NCBI RefSeq assembly: GCF_026339875.1
Contig: NZ_JAPEPZ010000001.1
Span: 4,588,001-4,652,000, forward strand
DNA: 64,000 nucleotides
Origin: Streptomyces sp. NBC_01571
Lineage (GTDB): Bacteria > Actinomycetota > Actinomycetes > Streptomycetales > Streptomycetaceae
Direction of reading: 5' to 3'
A program made the translations under genes and the position numbers. Each line of letters opens with the position of its first letter. The first letter of the stretch is position 1. Positions 34,861 through 44,632 of this stretch are shown here, in pieces. The notes beneath the pieces were generated by a model that searched no databases, had not been told where the DNA came from, and saw only the letters and a list, made by a program, of their open reading frames with translations.

Positions 34861-35336
34861 GTCCGGCTCCAGTCGCCCGACTTTCCGCCTGTCTTCTCCT
34901 CGACCCGTACGTCCGTGATGACCGCTCCCTTGTCGACCGCCTTGACCATGTCGATCACGGTCAGGGCCGCCACGCTGACCGCGGTCAGGGCCTCCATCTC
35001 GACGCCCGTACGGTCGGTGGTCTTCACGGTGGCGAGGATCTCGACGGCGTCGTCCGCGACCGACAGGTCGACCTTGACGCCCGACACCGACAGCGGGTGA
35101 CACAGCGGGATGAGATCCGGGGTGCGCTTGGCACCCATGATGCCCGCGATGCGCGCGGTGGCCAGGGCGTCGCCCTTGGGCACTCCCCCGCCGCGCAGCA
35201 GCTCGACCACACGGGGGGAGACCAGGACACGGCCGCTGGCGCGGGCGGTGCGCGCGGTCACGTCCTTCCCGGAGACGTCGACCATGCGGGCGGCACCCGC
35301 CTCGTCGATGTGGGTCAGTCGGTCCTGCGTACTCAT
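34857..35336 (-). CDS. moaC: Cyclic pyranopterin monophosphate synthase MoaC
   Basis: 159 aa. It acts with MoaA in the first step of molybdenum-cofactor synthesis. Recognisable motifs are [48 protein letters not shown] (active site) and [19 protein letters not shown], followed by DMVKAVDKG with the catalytic Lys. It overlaps mog and lies about 95 bp downstream of the moeA stop. Confidence 0.95.
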   Translation of the reverse strand: MSTQDRLTHIDEAGAARMVDVSGKDVTARTARASGRVLVSPRVVELLRGGGVPKGDALATARIAGIMGAKRTPDLIPLCHPLSVSGVKVDLSVADDAVEILATVKTTDRTGVEMEALTAVSVAALTVIDMVKAVDKGAVITDVRVEEKTGGKSGDWSRT

Positions 35337-35431
35337 GTGCGGCAGCGCTCCCGGTCGGGCCTGTTGTGCGCGACACGGTACCGCCAACTCGGGGCGGGCA
35401 GCCGGGCAGGACCCCTCCGGGCTGCGGCCGG

Positions 35432-36757
35432 TCAGCCCAGCAGGACCACGTCGACCTCGGTGCCGGGCTCGACCGAGGTGGTGTCCTCGGGTACGACGAT
35501 CAGCGCGTCGGCGTGCGCGAGGGCCGCGACCAGGTGGGATCCGGCGCCGCCGACGGGCGTCACCCGGCCGTCCTCGTACGTGGCCCGCAGGAACTGCCGG
35601 CGTCCCGAGGGCGAGGTCAGCGCCTTCTCGGTCTGCAGAGTCGCCCGGGTGGTGGGGCGGTGGACGTCGTCCAGGCCCATGAGGGTGCGGATCGCGGGTC
35701 GGACGAACAGTTCGAAGGAGACGTACGACGACACGGGGTTGCCCGGCAGGGCGAGCAGCGGGGTGTGGTCGGGGCCGATGGAGCCGAAGCCCTGGGGCTT
35801 GCCGGGCTGCATGGCGAGTTTGCGGAAGTCGACGCCGCCGCCCGCCTCGTCCTCGTCGCCCACCGAGGACAGGGCCTCCTTGACGACGTCGTACGCGCCG
35901 ACGCTCACGCCACCGGTGGTGACCAGCAGGTCGGCGCGGATGAGCTGGTCCTCGATGGTGGAGCGGAGGGTCTCGGCGTCGTCGGCGACCGCGCCCACGC
36001 GGTAGCCGATGGCCCCGGCGTCGCGGGCGGCGGCGCACAGGGCGAAGCTGTTCGAGTCGTAGATCTGGCCGGTGTCCAACGCCTCGCCCGGCTGGACCAG
36101 TTCGCTGCCGGTGGACAGGACGACCACCCGCGGGCGGGGGCGCACGCGGACGGTGCCGCGGCCGATCGCGGCCAGCAGACCGAGCTGCGGGGGGCCGAGG
36201 ACCGTGCCCGCCGCGAGAGCGAGGTCGCCCGCCCGCACGTCGCTGCCCTTCGCGCGCACGTGGGCGCGTGCCTCGGCCGGGCGGTGCACCCGCACCTGGC
36301 CGGAGGCGCCCTCGGGGGCGGCGCTGTGGGCGCGCATCCCGGAGACCGGGCCCTCGCCGAGTCCCCCGTCGGTCCATTCCACCGGAACGACGGCTTCGGC
36401 ACCGGGCGGCAGCGGGGCGCCGGTCATGATGCGGGCCGCCTGCCCCGGACCCACGTGCGGCGGCTCGGCACCGCCGGCCGCGACATCGCCGACGACGGTG
36501 AGGACCGCCGGATACTCCTCGCCGGCGCCCGAGACATCCGCGACCCGCACCGCGTACCCGTCCATCGAGCTGTTGTCGAACGGCGGCAGGGAGACCGGCA
36601 CCGTGACGTCCTCGACCAGGACGCAGCCCTGGGCGTCGAGGAGTTGCAGCTCGATGGGTTCGAGGGGGCGGACGGTCGCGAGGATGTCCTCCAGGTGGTC
36701 GTCCACCGACCAGAGGCGGTCCTGGCCGGTGGTGCGGGCGGCGGCAGCGCTGCTCAA
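35432..36757 (-). CDS. moeA: MoeA/gephyrin-like molybdotransferase, probably Glp
   Basis: A 441-aa MoeA-family protein with the standard domains. MoeA_N contains [17 protein letters not shown] and [18 protein letters not shown]. The MPT-binding domain has [23 protein letters not shown] and [19 protein letters not shown], and [17 protein letters not shown], then [19 protein letters not shown] MoeA_C domain follows. It either inserts molybdate or, as described for Glp of corynebacteria, supports division with GlpR/SepX encoded nearby. The start codon is TTG (36757-36755), overlapping the galU TGA as TTGA. Confidence 0.9.
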   Translation of the reverse strand: MSSAAAARTTGQDRLWSVDDHLEDILATVRPLEPIELQLLDAQGCVLVEDVTVPVSLPPFDNSSMDGYAVRVADVSGAGEEYPAVLTVVGDVAAGGAEPPHVGPGQAARIMTGAPLPPGAEAVVPVEWTDGGLGEGPVSGMRAHSAAPEGASGQVRVHRPAEARAHVRAKGSDVRAGDLALAAGTVLGPPQLGLLAAIGRGTVRVRPRPRVVVLSTGSELVQPGEALDTGQIYDSNSFALCAAARDAGAIGYRVGAVADDAETLRSTIEDQLIRADLLVTTGGVSVGAYDVVKEALSSVGDEDEAGGGVDFRKLAMQPGKPQGFGSIGPDHTPLLALPGNPVSSYVSFELFVRPAIRTLMGLDDVHRPTTRATLQTEKALTSPSGRRQFLRATYEDGRVTPVGGAGSHLVAALAHADALIVVPEDTTSVEPGTEVDVVLLG

Positions 36758-37665
36758 GATCCCTGCATCTCCTCGGCTACGTAACTGCGAAGCCAGGTCC
36801 GGAAGTCCGGGCCCAGGTCTTCACGTTCGCACGCGAGTCGGACAATGGCACGCAGGTAGTCGCCGCGGTCACCGGTGTCATAGCGGCGGCCCTTGAAGAC
36901 GACGCCGTGCACCGGGCCGCCGACCTTCTCGTCGGCGGCGAGCTGCTGGAGGGCGTCGGTGAGCTGGATCTCGCCGCCGCGGCCCGGCTCGGTCTTGCGC
37001 AGTATGTCGAAGATGTGCGGGTCGAGGACATAGCGCCCGATGATCGCGTAGTTGCTGGGAGCGTCCGCCGGGTCCGGCTTCTCGACCAGTCCGGTCACCT
37101 TGACCAGGTCGCTCTCACCGGTGGTCTCCACGGCGGCGGAGCCGTAGAGGTGGATCTGCTCGGGCTCGACCTCCATGAGCGCGATGACGCTGCCGCCGTG
37201 CTGCTCCTGGACCTCGACCATGCGGGCGAGCAGGGGATCGCGGGGGTCGATCAGGTCGTCGCCGAGGAGCACCGCGAAGGGCTCGTGGCCGACGTGCGGG
37301 GCCGCGCACAGGACCGCGTGGCCGAGACCCTTGGGGTCGCCCTGGCGCACGTAGTGCATGGTCGCGAGGTCGCTGGACTCCTGGACCTTGGCGAGGCGGC
37401 CGGCGTCGCCCTTCTTCTGGAGGGCCGACTCCAGCTCGTAGTTGCGGTCGAAGTGGTCCTCGAGGGGGCGCTTGTTGCGTCCCGTGATCATCAGGACGTC
37501 GTCGAGACCCGCCGACGCGGCCTCTTCGACCACGTACTGGATCGCCGGCTTGTCGACGACCGGCAGCATCTCCTTGGGAGTGGCCTTGGTGGCCGGCAGG
37601 AACCGGGTGCCGAGGCCTGCTGCGGGGATGACAGCCTTGCTGATCCTGGGGTGCGACTCAGTCAT
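36754..37665 (-). CDS. galU: UTP-glucose-1-phosphate uridylyltransferase
   Basis: A 303-aa nucleotidyltransferase making UDP-glucose for trehalose, cell-wall glycans and exopolysaccharide. Motifs are [30 protein letters not shown] (nucleotide loop), [32 protein letters not shown] and [12 protein letters not shown] 37665 is chosen over 37677 (MVTG). It heads the moeA-moaC-mog series, with its stop overlapping the moeA start. Confidence 0.95.
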   Translation of the reverse strand: MTESHPRISKAVIPAAGLGTRFLPATKATPKEMLPVVDKPAIQYVVEEAASAGLDDVLMITGRNKRPLEDHFDRNYELESALQKKGDAGRLAKVQESSDLATMHYVRQGDPKGLGHAVLCAAPHVGHEPFAVLLGDDLIDPRDPLLARMVEVQEQHGGSVIALMEVEPEQIHLYGSAAVETTGESDLVKVTGLVEKPDPADAPSNYAIIGRYVLDPHIFDILRKTEPGRGGEIQLTDALQQLAADEKVGGPVHGVVFKGRRYDTGDRGDYLRAIVRLACEREDLGPDFRTWLRSYVAEEMQGS

Positions 37666-37758
37666 GCCCGTAACCATATCCGGTGGCTATGAGCAGAATC
37701 TGTGGCTCCGGTTACTTGGCTCTCATATGAGCACATAAAGAAACACGGGGAGAGATCT

Positions 37759-38373
37759 GTGAACCACGCCGGACGTGAGGCCGAGCCTGACAAGCGAATG
37801 TTGCGCCAAGGATTCCTCGCGGTGAGAAGCAGGTTGACAGCCGATGACCTGCGGGAGACCGCCGAGGTCCTGGCCGTGCGCGCACTGGAGCTCCCGGAAC
37901 TGGCGCACGCGCGCACGGTGGCGGCCTACGTCTCCGTGGGGAGCGAGCCGGGCACCCTCGCGCTCCTGGACGCGCTGCACGCCCGTGGTGTCCGCGTACT
38001 GCTGCCGGTCCTCATGGCCGACAACGACCTGGACTGGGGCGCGTACGCGGGCGAGGGCTCCCTCATCCGTGTCCAACACGGCGGGCGGATGGCCCTCTTG
38101 GAGCCCGCGGGTGAGCGCCTCGGCCCCGAGTCCGTCCAGGAGGCCGACGCCGTCCTGCTGCCCGGCCTCGCGGTGGACCGGCGCGGACTGCGCCTGGGGC
38201 GCGGCGGCGGCTCGTACGACCGCGTACTGGCCCGGCTGGCGCGCGCGGGGACGGATCCGGCCCTGGTGGTGCTCCTGTACGACACCGAGGTCGTCGAGGA
38301 CGTCCCGCGGGAGCCGCACGACCGTCCGGTGCACGCGGTGGTGACCCCTTCTGGGGTCCGGCGCTTCCAGTGA
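37759..38373 (+). CDS. 5-formyltetrahydrofolate cyclo-ligase
   Basis: A 204-aa enzyme converting 5-formyl-THF to 5,10-methenyl-THF with ATP. The Lys/Arg-rich N-terminus (DKRMLRQGFLAVRSRL) and the ATP-binding motif LRLGRGGGSYDRVLARL (GxGxGxYDR) are diagnostic; VLLPGLAVDRRG precedes it. GTG 37759 has GGGAG about 8 bases upstream. It is divergent from galU and followed by a strong hairpin. Confidence 0.93.
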   Translation: MNHAGREAEPDKRMLRQGFLAVRSRLTADDLRETAEVLAVRALELPELAHARTVAAYVSVGSEPGTLALLDALHARGVRVLLPVLMADNDLDWGAYAGEGSLIRVQHGGRMALLEPAGERLGPESVQEADAVLLPGLAVDRRGLRLGRGGGSYDRVLARLARAGTDPALVVLLYDTEVVEDVPREPHDRPVHAVVTPSGVRRFQ

Positions 38374-38450
38374 CGTCGCCCGGGTCGCCCAGGCCGGGCT
38401 GCTGGGCGACCCGGCCTGGCCCGGACGGCTCGGCGTCCCCGCGGGCACGG

Positions 38451-38484
38451 AAAGGGCCCTCCACGCGTGCGTGGAGGGCCCTTT
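38451..38484. terminator. Strong bidirectional hairpin terminator
   Basis: A perfect 16 bp inverted repeat (AAAGGGCCCTCCACGC and its complement GCGTGGAGGGCCCTTT) around GT lies between the convergent cyclo-ligase and acylase genes. A/T residues flank the G/C stem on both sides, which suits termination in both directions. Confidence 0.9.
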
Positions 38485-38504
38485 GCGCGGATGCCGTCAG
38501 TGCC

Positions 38505-41276
38505 TCACGGCTTGAGCACCAGGGTGTCCCTCGTGCTCTTGTCGACCGCGTTCGCCGAGAAGGCCCACGGCAGCAGCTCGCCCTCGGCCCACTTGTCCGT
38601 CTGGTCGGTGTAGTGCGCGCTGTAGGCGTGCCCGGACGCCCCGGAGAGGTTGATCCACTTCGACTTGTCGAGGTCGTCGAGGTTGACCACCATCCGCATC
38701 GACGGCACCCACACCACTCCGTAGCCGCCCGCGGCGTTCCAGCCGGTCGCGTTGACCGTCGCCTCGCCGCCACTGAGCTTCCAGGGGCCGCGGTTGAGCA
38801 TGTACTTCAGGAAGGAGGGGCCCTCGGTGCCCAGGGTCTGGTTCTTCAGGAACAGGCGGTGCAGCCGGCCCCAGCTCCAGGTGTCGAGGTCCTTGCCGAG
38901 CTTGGCGGTCAGCTCCCAGCGGGCGTCCTTCATGGCCCGTACGAACAGCTCGTCACGGGTGTCGATCGCCTTGTCGAGGCGCGTCTTGGGCGCCTTCCAC
39001 CAGTCGTTGTGCTCATCGTCGATGATCTTCCGGACCACCTCGAACCAGCGGTCGCCGCCGTCCGGCTGCGCCTGGTCGGCGTCGCGCTGACCGCACTCGA
39101 GCACCTTCCGGTCGTTGTCCGCGGGACCGGTGGTGTCGACCGGGTCGACGTACAGGCACTGGCCCTTGACCCGCAGCTCCTTGGGCAGCTTGTTGCCGAA
39201 GGCCAGTTTGAGGATGTTGCGCCAGACCGCGTTGAAGTACGCGGCCGCCGCGGAGTCGGCGTCCTGGGTGTAGTCCCAGCCCTCCAGGAGCTTCTGCGTC
39301 TCGCGGACGTTCTTGTCGGCGATGTCGAGCTTGAGCAGCTTGGGCACGATCAGCTTGGCGATCTCGCTGCTGTTGTCGAGCTGCATCTGCCGCATGTCGT
39401 CGGTCGAGATCTTGCCGCCGCCGTCGGTCTTCGTCTTGATCAGATCGGTGATCCGCTGGCTGCGCGCGCCGTAGCCCCAGTCCGTGGTGAGCGTGTAGGG
39501 GTACTTGTCCTTGTCGACGACGGCCTGGTTGGCGGTGACGATGTAGCCGCGCCCCGGGTCGAACTCATAGGGCAGCTCGGCCGGCTTGATGTAGCCGGTC
39601 CACCTGTACTTGGGGTCCCAGCCGGGCGAGGGGAGCGAACCGTCGTCGCCCTTCGGCCGGGTCGGGATCTTGCCGGGCAGCTGGTAGCCGATGTGGCCCT
39701 TGGCGCCCTTGCCGTCGGCGTAGATCAGGTTCTGCGAGGGCACCTCGAAGGACTCGGCCGCCTTGCGGAACTCGTCCCAGCCCGACGCCTTGTCGATCCG
39801 GAAGACGGCGTCCATGGAGGTGCCCGGGTCCAGGGCGGTCCAGCGCAGCGCGATGGCGTAGCCGTCGCCGCGGTCGGGCGCCGCGGCGTCGACGGTGGCC
39901 TTCTTGCCGACCTTGACCAGCTCGTCGTCACGGTCGGACAGCAGTGGTCCGTTGTTGGTGGTGCGCACGACGATCGTCTTGCTGCCGCCGCCTGCGATCT
40001 TGATCGTTTCCTTGCGGGTGGTGAAGGGCTTCACCTTGCCGTCGAACTGGTAGCCGTCGCCGGTGATCTTCTCCAGGTAGAGGTCGGTGACGTCGACCCC
40101 GGAGTTGGTCATGCCCCAGGCGATGTTCTGGTTGTGGCCGATTATCACGCCGGGCATGCCCGCGAAGGTGTAGCCGGAGACGTCGTACGGGCACTTGCTG
40201 GAGACCGCGGTGCAGTGCAGGCCCATCTGGTACCAGACGGAGGGCAGCGAGGCCGACAGGTGCGGGTCGTTGGCCAGCAGCGGCTTGCCGGTGATGGTGC
40301 GCTCGCCCGACACGACCCACGAGTTGGAGCCGATGCCGTTGCCGTTGACCCCGACGGCCGTGGGCACGTCGTCGAGGACGTCGTAGAGCTTGGAGAGCTG
40401 GCTCTGCAGACCGCCCGGCGCCGTCGTGTCGCCGGCCAGCCCGGTGCCCGCCGTCGACTGCCCGGTGCCGCCGGTGGTTGTCGAGCCGTTCTGGACGTAC
40501 GACTGCGTGACGCTGTCGTACGCGCCCTCCTCGGTGATCGTCTTGTTCCGGTCGTACGGGTACTCCGGGTACAGGTCGGCGATCTGCTTCGGGCCCAGGC
40601 GGCTGGTCATCAGGGAGCGGTCGATCTCCTCCTGCATGTTGCCGCGCAGGTCCCAGGCCATCGCCTTGAGCCAGGCCACCGAGTCGACCGGGGTCCACTC
40701 CTGGGGCTTGTAGTCGTTGGTGAGACCGAGGGCCGCGTACTCCAGGGAGATGTCCTTGCCGTCCTTGCCCTTCAGGTAGGCGTTGACTCCCTTGGCGTAC
40801 GCCTGCAGGTACTTCTTGGTGGAGGCCGACAGCTTGGTGTCGTACTCCTCCTTGGCGACCCGGTTCCAGCCCAGCGTGCGCAGGAACTCGTCGTTCTTGA
40901 CCTGGCCCTTGCCGAACATCTCGGACAGCCGCCCCGAGGTCATGTGCCGGCGCACGTCCATCTCGTAGAACCGGTCCTGCGCCTGGACGTAGCCCTGGGC
41001 CATGAACAGGTCCGCGTCGGAGGAGGCGTAGATCTGCGGGATCCCGTAGCCGTCCCGCTTCACGTCGACGGGCCCCGAGAGCCCTTCGAGCGTGAGGGAG
41101 CCCTTGGTCTGCGGGAAGGAGGCACGGACGGTGCTGACTCCCCAGTACCCGCCGTAGGCCACTCCTCCGATCAGGGCCAGAACCAGGACGATCAGGATCA
41201 GACGGGCGCGGCGCCCCTTCTTCCTGCCGGACTTGCCGGGCTTTTGGCCGGAAGAGGCGGTCGTGTTCGGGGGCAT
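38505..41276 (-). CDS. Penicillin acylase-family (Ntn) amidohydrolase
   Basis: A 923-aa secreted or membrane-anchored Ntn hydrolase precursor. One N-terminal helix (LILIVLVLALIGGVAYGG) is followed by the alpha chain (GPVDVKRDGYGIPQIYA, AQGYVQAQDRFYEMD). The spacer ends before the new N-terminal Ser of the beta chain in GIGSNSWVVSG (about residue 317), where autocleavage is expected. The beta chain has PLLANDPHLSASLPSVWY and NIAWGMTNSGVDVTDLY. Family members hydrolyse acyl-homoserine lactones, aculeacin or penicillins; the substrate here is unknown. Confidence 0.92.
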   Translation of the reverse strand: MPPNTTASSGQKPGKSGRKKGRRARLILIVLVLALIGGVAYGGYWGVSTVRASFPQTKGSLTLEGLSGPVDVKRDGYGIPQIYASSDADLFMAQGYVQAQDRFYEMDVRRHMTSGRLSEMFGKGQVKNDEFLRTLGWNRVAKEEYDTKLSASTKKYLQAYAKGVNAYLKGKDGKDISLEYAALGLTNDYKPQEWTPVDSVAWLKAMAWDLRGNMQEEIDRSLMTSRLGPKQIADLYPEYPYDRNKTITEEGAYDSVTQSYVQNGSTTTGGTGQSTAGTGLAGDTTAPGGLQSQLSKLYDVLDDVPTAVGVNGNGIGSNSWVVSGERTITGKPLLANDPHLSASLPSVWYQMGLHCTAVSSKCPYDVSGYTFAGMPGVIIGHNQNIAWGMTNSGVDVTDLYLEKITGDGYQFDGKVKPFTTRKETIKIAGGGSKTIVVRTTNNGPLLSDRDDELVKVGKKATVDAAAPDRGDGYAIALRWTALDPGTSMDAVFRIDKASGWDEFRKAAESFEVPSQNLIYADGKGAKGHIGYQLPGKIPTRPKGDDGSLPSPGWDPKYRWTGYIKPAELPYEFDPGRGYIVTANQAVVDKDKYPYTLTTDWGYGARSQRITDLIKTKTDGGGKISTDDMRQMQLDNSSEIAKLIVPKLLKLDIADKNVRETQKLLEGWDYTQDADSAAAAYFNAVWRNILKLAFGNKLPKELRVKGQCLYVDPVDTTGPADNDRKVLECGQRDADQAQPDGGDRWFEVVRKIIDDEHNDWWKAPKTRLDKAIDTRDELFVRAMKDARWELTAKLGKDLDTWSWGRLHRLFLKNQTLGTEGPSFLKYMLNRGPWKLSGGEATVNATGWNAAGGYGVVWVPSMRMVVNLDDLDKSKWINLSGASGHAYSAHYTDQTDKWAEGELLPWAFSANAVDKSTRDTLVLKP

Positions 41277-41500
41277 CGCTGTCCTTGCTGTCCTAACGCG
41301 AGCGGCAGGCGGTCCTGGAGTGCTGGAGCAACCATAGGCGCAGGGCCCACCGCGCCTTGACGCGGAGTCGGGTACCGGACGGCCGAGCGTTTGATCTCGG
41401 CCTCAGGAGCGTCAAGAAAGCGTCAAGAGTTAGGTAAGGTAACGAAGTACTTGGACCGCTGTACCGACTTCCGGCGTTCGGATCGACATGCTCGGATCCC

Positions 41501-43036
41501 GTGCCCGGATCGGCGAGAAGGGAACGGCCGCTGACTGTCCACCACCTCAACCAGCTCTTGCTCGTCTGCTCGCTCGTTCTGCTCGTCGCGGTGGCAGCGG
41601 TTCGGATCTCGTCGCGCAGCGGGCTCCCCAGCCTGCTCGTCTACCTGGGCATCGGCATGGCCATGGGCCAGGACGGCGTCGGCGACATCCACTTCAGCAA
41701 CGCCGAGCTGACCCAGGTCATCGGATACGCGGCCCTGGTCGTGATCCTGGCCGAGGGCGGCCTCGGCACGAAGTGGAAGGAGATCAAACCGGTCCTTCCC
41801 GCCGCCACCTCACTGGCGCTGGCCGGCGTCGCGGTGAGCGTGGGGGTCACGGCCACCGCCGCCCACTACCTGATCGACCTGGAGTGGCGGCAGGCGCTCA
41901 TCATCGGCGCGGTGGTGTCCTCGACGGACGCGGCGGCGGTCTTCTCGGTGCTGCGCAAGGTCCCCCTCCCCTCCCGCGTGACGGCCGTCCTGGAGGCCGA
42001 GTCGGGGTTCAACGACGCCCCGGTGGTCATCCTCGTCGTCGCCTTCAGCACGGCGGGCCCCGTGGAGCACTGGTACGTGCTGGTGGGAGAGATAGCCCTG
42101 GAGCTGGCCATCGGCGCGGCCATGGGTCTCGCGGTCGGCTGGCTCGGCTCCTGGGGGCTGCGGCACGTGGCGCTGCCGGCCTCCGGCCTCTACCCGATCG
42201 CCGTGATGGCGATCGCCGTCACCGCCTACGCGGCCGGCGCCCTCGCCCACGGCAGCGGCTTCCTCGCCGTGTACCTCGCCTCGATGATGCTCGGCAACGC
42301 CAAGCTGCCGCACTGGCCCGCCACCCGGGGCTTCGCCGAGGGGCTCGGCTGGATCGCGCAGATCGGCATGTTCGTGCTGCTCGGCCTGCTGGTCACGCCG
42401 CACGAGATGGGCGACGACATCTGGCCCGCGCTCGTCATCGGCCTGGCGCTGACCGTGGTGGCCCGGCCCCTGAGCGTCTTCGCCGCCCTGCTGCCCTTCC
42501 GCATCCCCTGGCAGGAGCAGACGCTGATGTCCTGGGCGGGGCTGCGCGGCGCCGTGCCCATCATCCTGGCGACCATCCCGATGGTGAGCGGCATCGAGGA
42601 GAGCCGCCGGATCTTCAACATCGTCTTCGTCCTGGTCGTCGTCTACACCCTCATCCAGGGCCCCACGCTGCCCTGGCTGGCCCGCACACTGCGGCTGGCG
42701 GAGTCCAAGGGCCCCGCCGACCTGGGCATCGAATCGGCGCCCCTGGAGCGGCTGCGGGGGCATCTGCTGTCCGTGGCGATCCCCAAGGGGTCGCGCATGC
42801 ACGGCGTCGAGGTGGCCGAGCTGCGGCTGCCCGCGGGCGCCGCCGTCACCCTCGTCGTACGCGAGGGGACCTCCTTCGTACCGCTGCCCACGACGGTGCT
42901 GCGGCGCGGCGACGAACTGCTGGTGGTGGCCACCGACCCGGTCCGCGACGCGGCCGAGCGACGGCTGCGTGCGGTGGGCCAGGGCGGCAAGCTGGCGGAC
43001 TGGCTGGGCCCTCTGGGCGGCGGCCGCGGACGCTGA
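41501..43036 (+). CDS. Potassium/proton antiporter (CPA1, NhaP2-like) with RCK_C domain
   Basis: A 511-aa cation/H+ antiporter. About 12 helices (YLGIGMAMGQDGVG, VVILAEGGLGTKWKEIKP, GAVVSSTDAAAVFSVL with the conserved Asp, ESGFNDAPVVILVV) are followed by a cytoplasmic RCK_C/TrkA_C domain (IPKGSRMHGVEVAELRLP, RRGDELLVVATDP). RCK_C domains bind c-di-AMP in related transporters; here that is inference. GTG 41501 gives the coordinates used. The conserved part starts at TVHHLNQLL, and a CTG at 41531 with AAGGGA upstream could be the true start. Confidence 0.9.
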   Translation: MPGSARRERPLTVHHLNQLLLVCSLVLLVAVAAVRISSRSGLPSLLVYLGIGMAMGQDGVGDIHFSNAELTQVIGYAALVVILAEGGLGTKWKEIKPVLPAATSLALAGVAVSVGVTATAAHYLIDLEWRQALIIGAVVSSTDAAAVFSVLRKVPLPSRVTAVLEAESGFNDAPVVILVVAFSTAGPVEHWYVLVGEIALELAIGAAMGLAVGWLGSWGLRHVALPASGLYPIAVMAIAVTAYAAGALAHGSGFLAVYLASMMLGNAKLPHWPATRGFAEGLGWIAQIGMFVLLGLLVTPHEMGDDIWPALVIGLALTVVARPLSVFAALLPFRIPWQEQTLMSWAGLRGAVPIILATIPMVSGIEESRRIFNIVFVLVVVYTLIQGPTLPWLARTLRLAESKGPADLGIESAPLERLRGHLLSVAIPKGSRMHGVEVAELRLPAGAAVTLVVREGTSFVPLPTTVLRRGDELLVVATDPVRDAAERRLRAVGQGGKLADWLGPLGGGRGR

Positions 43037-43301
43037 GACGGCGGAAATCCACCCCGTTGCGCATTCACAGGCGAGTGGCGCCGTGGTGCTCGCTTTCACA
43101 GGCACCGCACGCCTTTCCCCCTGTACCATGAAGGCATACTTTGATCGAACCAACTCTGCCTGACGCAGAGCTGGCGCGACCGTATGGCGGTCGCGGTGCC
43201 CTTGCAGGGGGCGGCGCGGCATCTACCGCAGTTCCGCGCAAGAGGACAGCTCTCGGCGCCCCCGCACGGGCGCGCTACCAGGCGGCAGAAAGGCACGGGC
43301 C

Positions 43302-44564
43302 GTGGCATCCACGGTCACCTCCCGCCCCGGGTACGGACAGCTGCTGCGCACCCGCGGCGCCTGGACGTTCCTGCTTCCCGGCTTCGCGGCGCGCCAGCCG
43401 TTCGCGATGCTGACCATCTCCCTCGTGCTCCTCGTCCAGCACACCACCGGCTCGTACGGGGCCGCCGGCGCCGTCGCCGCGGCCACCGGCGTCTCCATGG
43501 CGCTGTTCGCGCCCTTCACCGGCCGTCTCGCCGACCGTCACGGGCAGCGGGCCGTCCTGCTGCCCGGCGTCCTGGTGCACGTCCTGGCCGCCCTCTGCCT
43601 GACCGCCCTGGCCCTGTCGGACGCCCCCCTGTGGGTCCTTTTCCTCGCCGCCGTGCCGACCGGCGCCTCGGTGCCTCAGATCGGGCCCATGGTGCGCGCC
43701 CGCTGGGGCGTGAAACTCCAGGACTCGCCCCTGATGAGCACCGCGGCGGCCTTCGAGTCCGTCACGGACGAGCTGACCTTCGTCCTCGGCCCGCTGGTCG
43801 CGACCGCCCTGTGCACCACCGTGCACCCGGCCGCGGGCCTGCTGACCGAGGCCGCGCTGACCCTGGTCGGCGGCCTTCTCTTCGCCGCGCAGAAGAGCAC
43901 CCAGCCCGCCACCGCCCGCGAGGGGCACGCGCGCGTGGAGCACGGTTCCGCGCTGCGGATCCCCGGAGTGCGCGTACTGATCGTGACCTTCCTGGGCATC
44001 GGCTCCGTCTTCGGCGGCATGCAGGTCTCGCTCGCCGCGTTCAGCGAGTCCATCGGCGAGCCCGGCATGAACGGCGTCCTGTACGGCGTCTTCGCCGCCG
44101 GCAACATGCTGTCGGGCGTCGTCTGCGGCGCCATCGCCTGGAAGGTGGCCCCCCGGCGCCGCCTCGTCATCGGGTACGCCGCCCTCACCCTCGCCGCGTC
44201 CGGCCTGTGGGCCGCCCACTCCGTGGCCGTGCTCATCGGCATCGGACTGCTGGTCGGCATGTGCATCGCTCCGGCCCTGATCACCGGCTACACGCTGGTC
44301 GAGGGGCTGGTGCCGGCCGGCGCCCGCACCGAGGCCTTCACCTGGCTGACCGGTGCCGTCGCCCTCGGCCAGGCCGCGGCCGTCACCGTGGCCGGGCAGA
44401 TGGAGGACCGCCTTTGGGACGGCGCCGGATTCCTGGTGCCGATGGGCGGTACGGCCCTGGCCCTGTTCACCCTGGTGGCCCTGCGTTCACGGCTCGCGAC
44501 ACGACCCGCCGGCCGCACCGTCGCACGTGGCGTCGGTCACCGAGTGCCGGTGACAGTGGACTGA
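43302..44564 (+). CDS. MFS transporter
   Basis: A 420-aa major facilitator protein with 12 predicted helices. The cytoplasmic loop 2-3 motif is FTGRLADRHGQRAVLLPG (GxLaDrxGrr). A central hydrophilic linker (QPATAREGHARVEHG) separates the halves, and AWKVAPRRRLVIGY is the equivalent loop of the second half. The drug or metabolite substrate is unknown. The GTG start is preceded by AAAGG. The 265 bp upstream hold no recognisable gene. Confidence 0.85.
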   Translation: MASTVTSRPGYGQLLRTRGAWTFLLPGFAARQPFAMLTISLVLLVQHTTGSYGAAGAVAAATGVSMALFAPFTGRLADRHGQRAVLLPGVLVHVLAALCLTALALSDAPLWVLFLAAVPTGASVPQIGPMVRARWGVKLQDSPLMSTAAAFESVTDELTFVLGPLVATALCTTVHPAAGLLTEAALTLVGGLLFAAQKSTQPATAREGHARVEHGSALRIPGVRVLIVTFLGIGSVFGGMQVSLAAFSESIGEPGMNGVLYGVFAAGNMLSGVVCGAIAWKVAPRRRLVIGYAALTLAASGLWAAHSVAVLIGIGLLVGMCIAPALITGYTLVEGLVPAGARTEAFTWLTGAVALGQAAAVTVAGQMEDRLWDGAGFLVPMGGTALALFTLVALRSRLATRPAGRTVARGVGHRVPVTVD

Positions 44565-44632
44565 TCTCTCGGAATACGTCACTATGGACCGTCGTTAGCA
44601 CTCATTGAGTGAGAGTGCCAGGAGGAAGACAA

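Noticed and set aside
41430..41444. TTAGGTAAGGTAACG as a DmdR/DtxR iron box
   Set aside because: It lacks one central base and the right half-site of the 19-bp consensus, and the downstream antiporter is not an iron gene.
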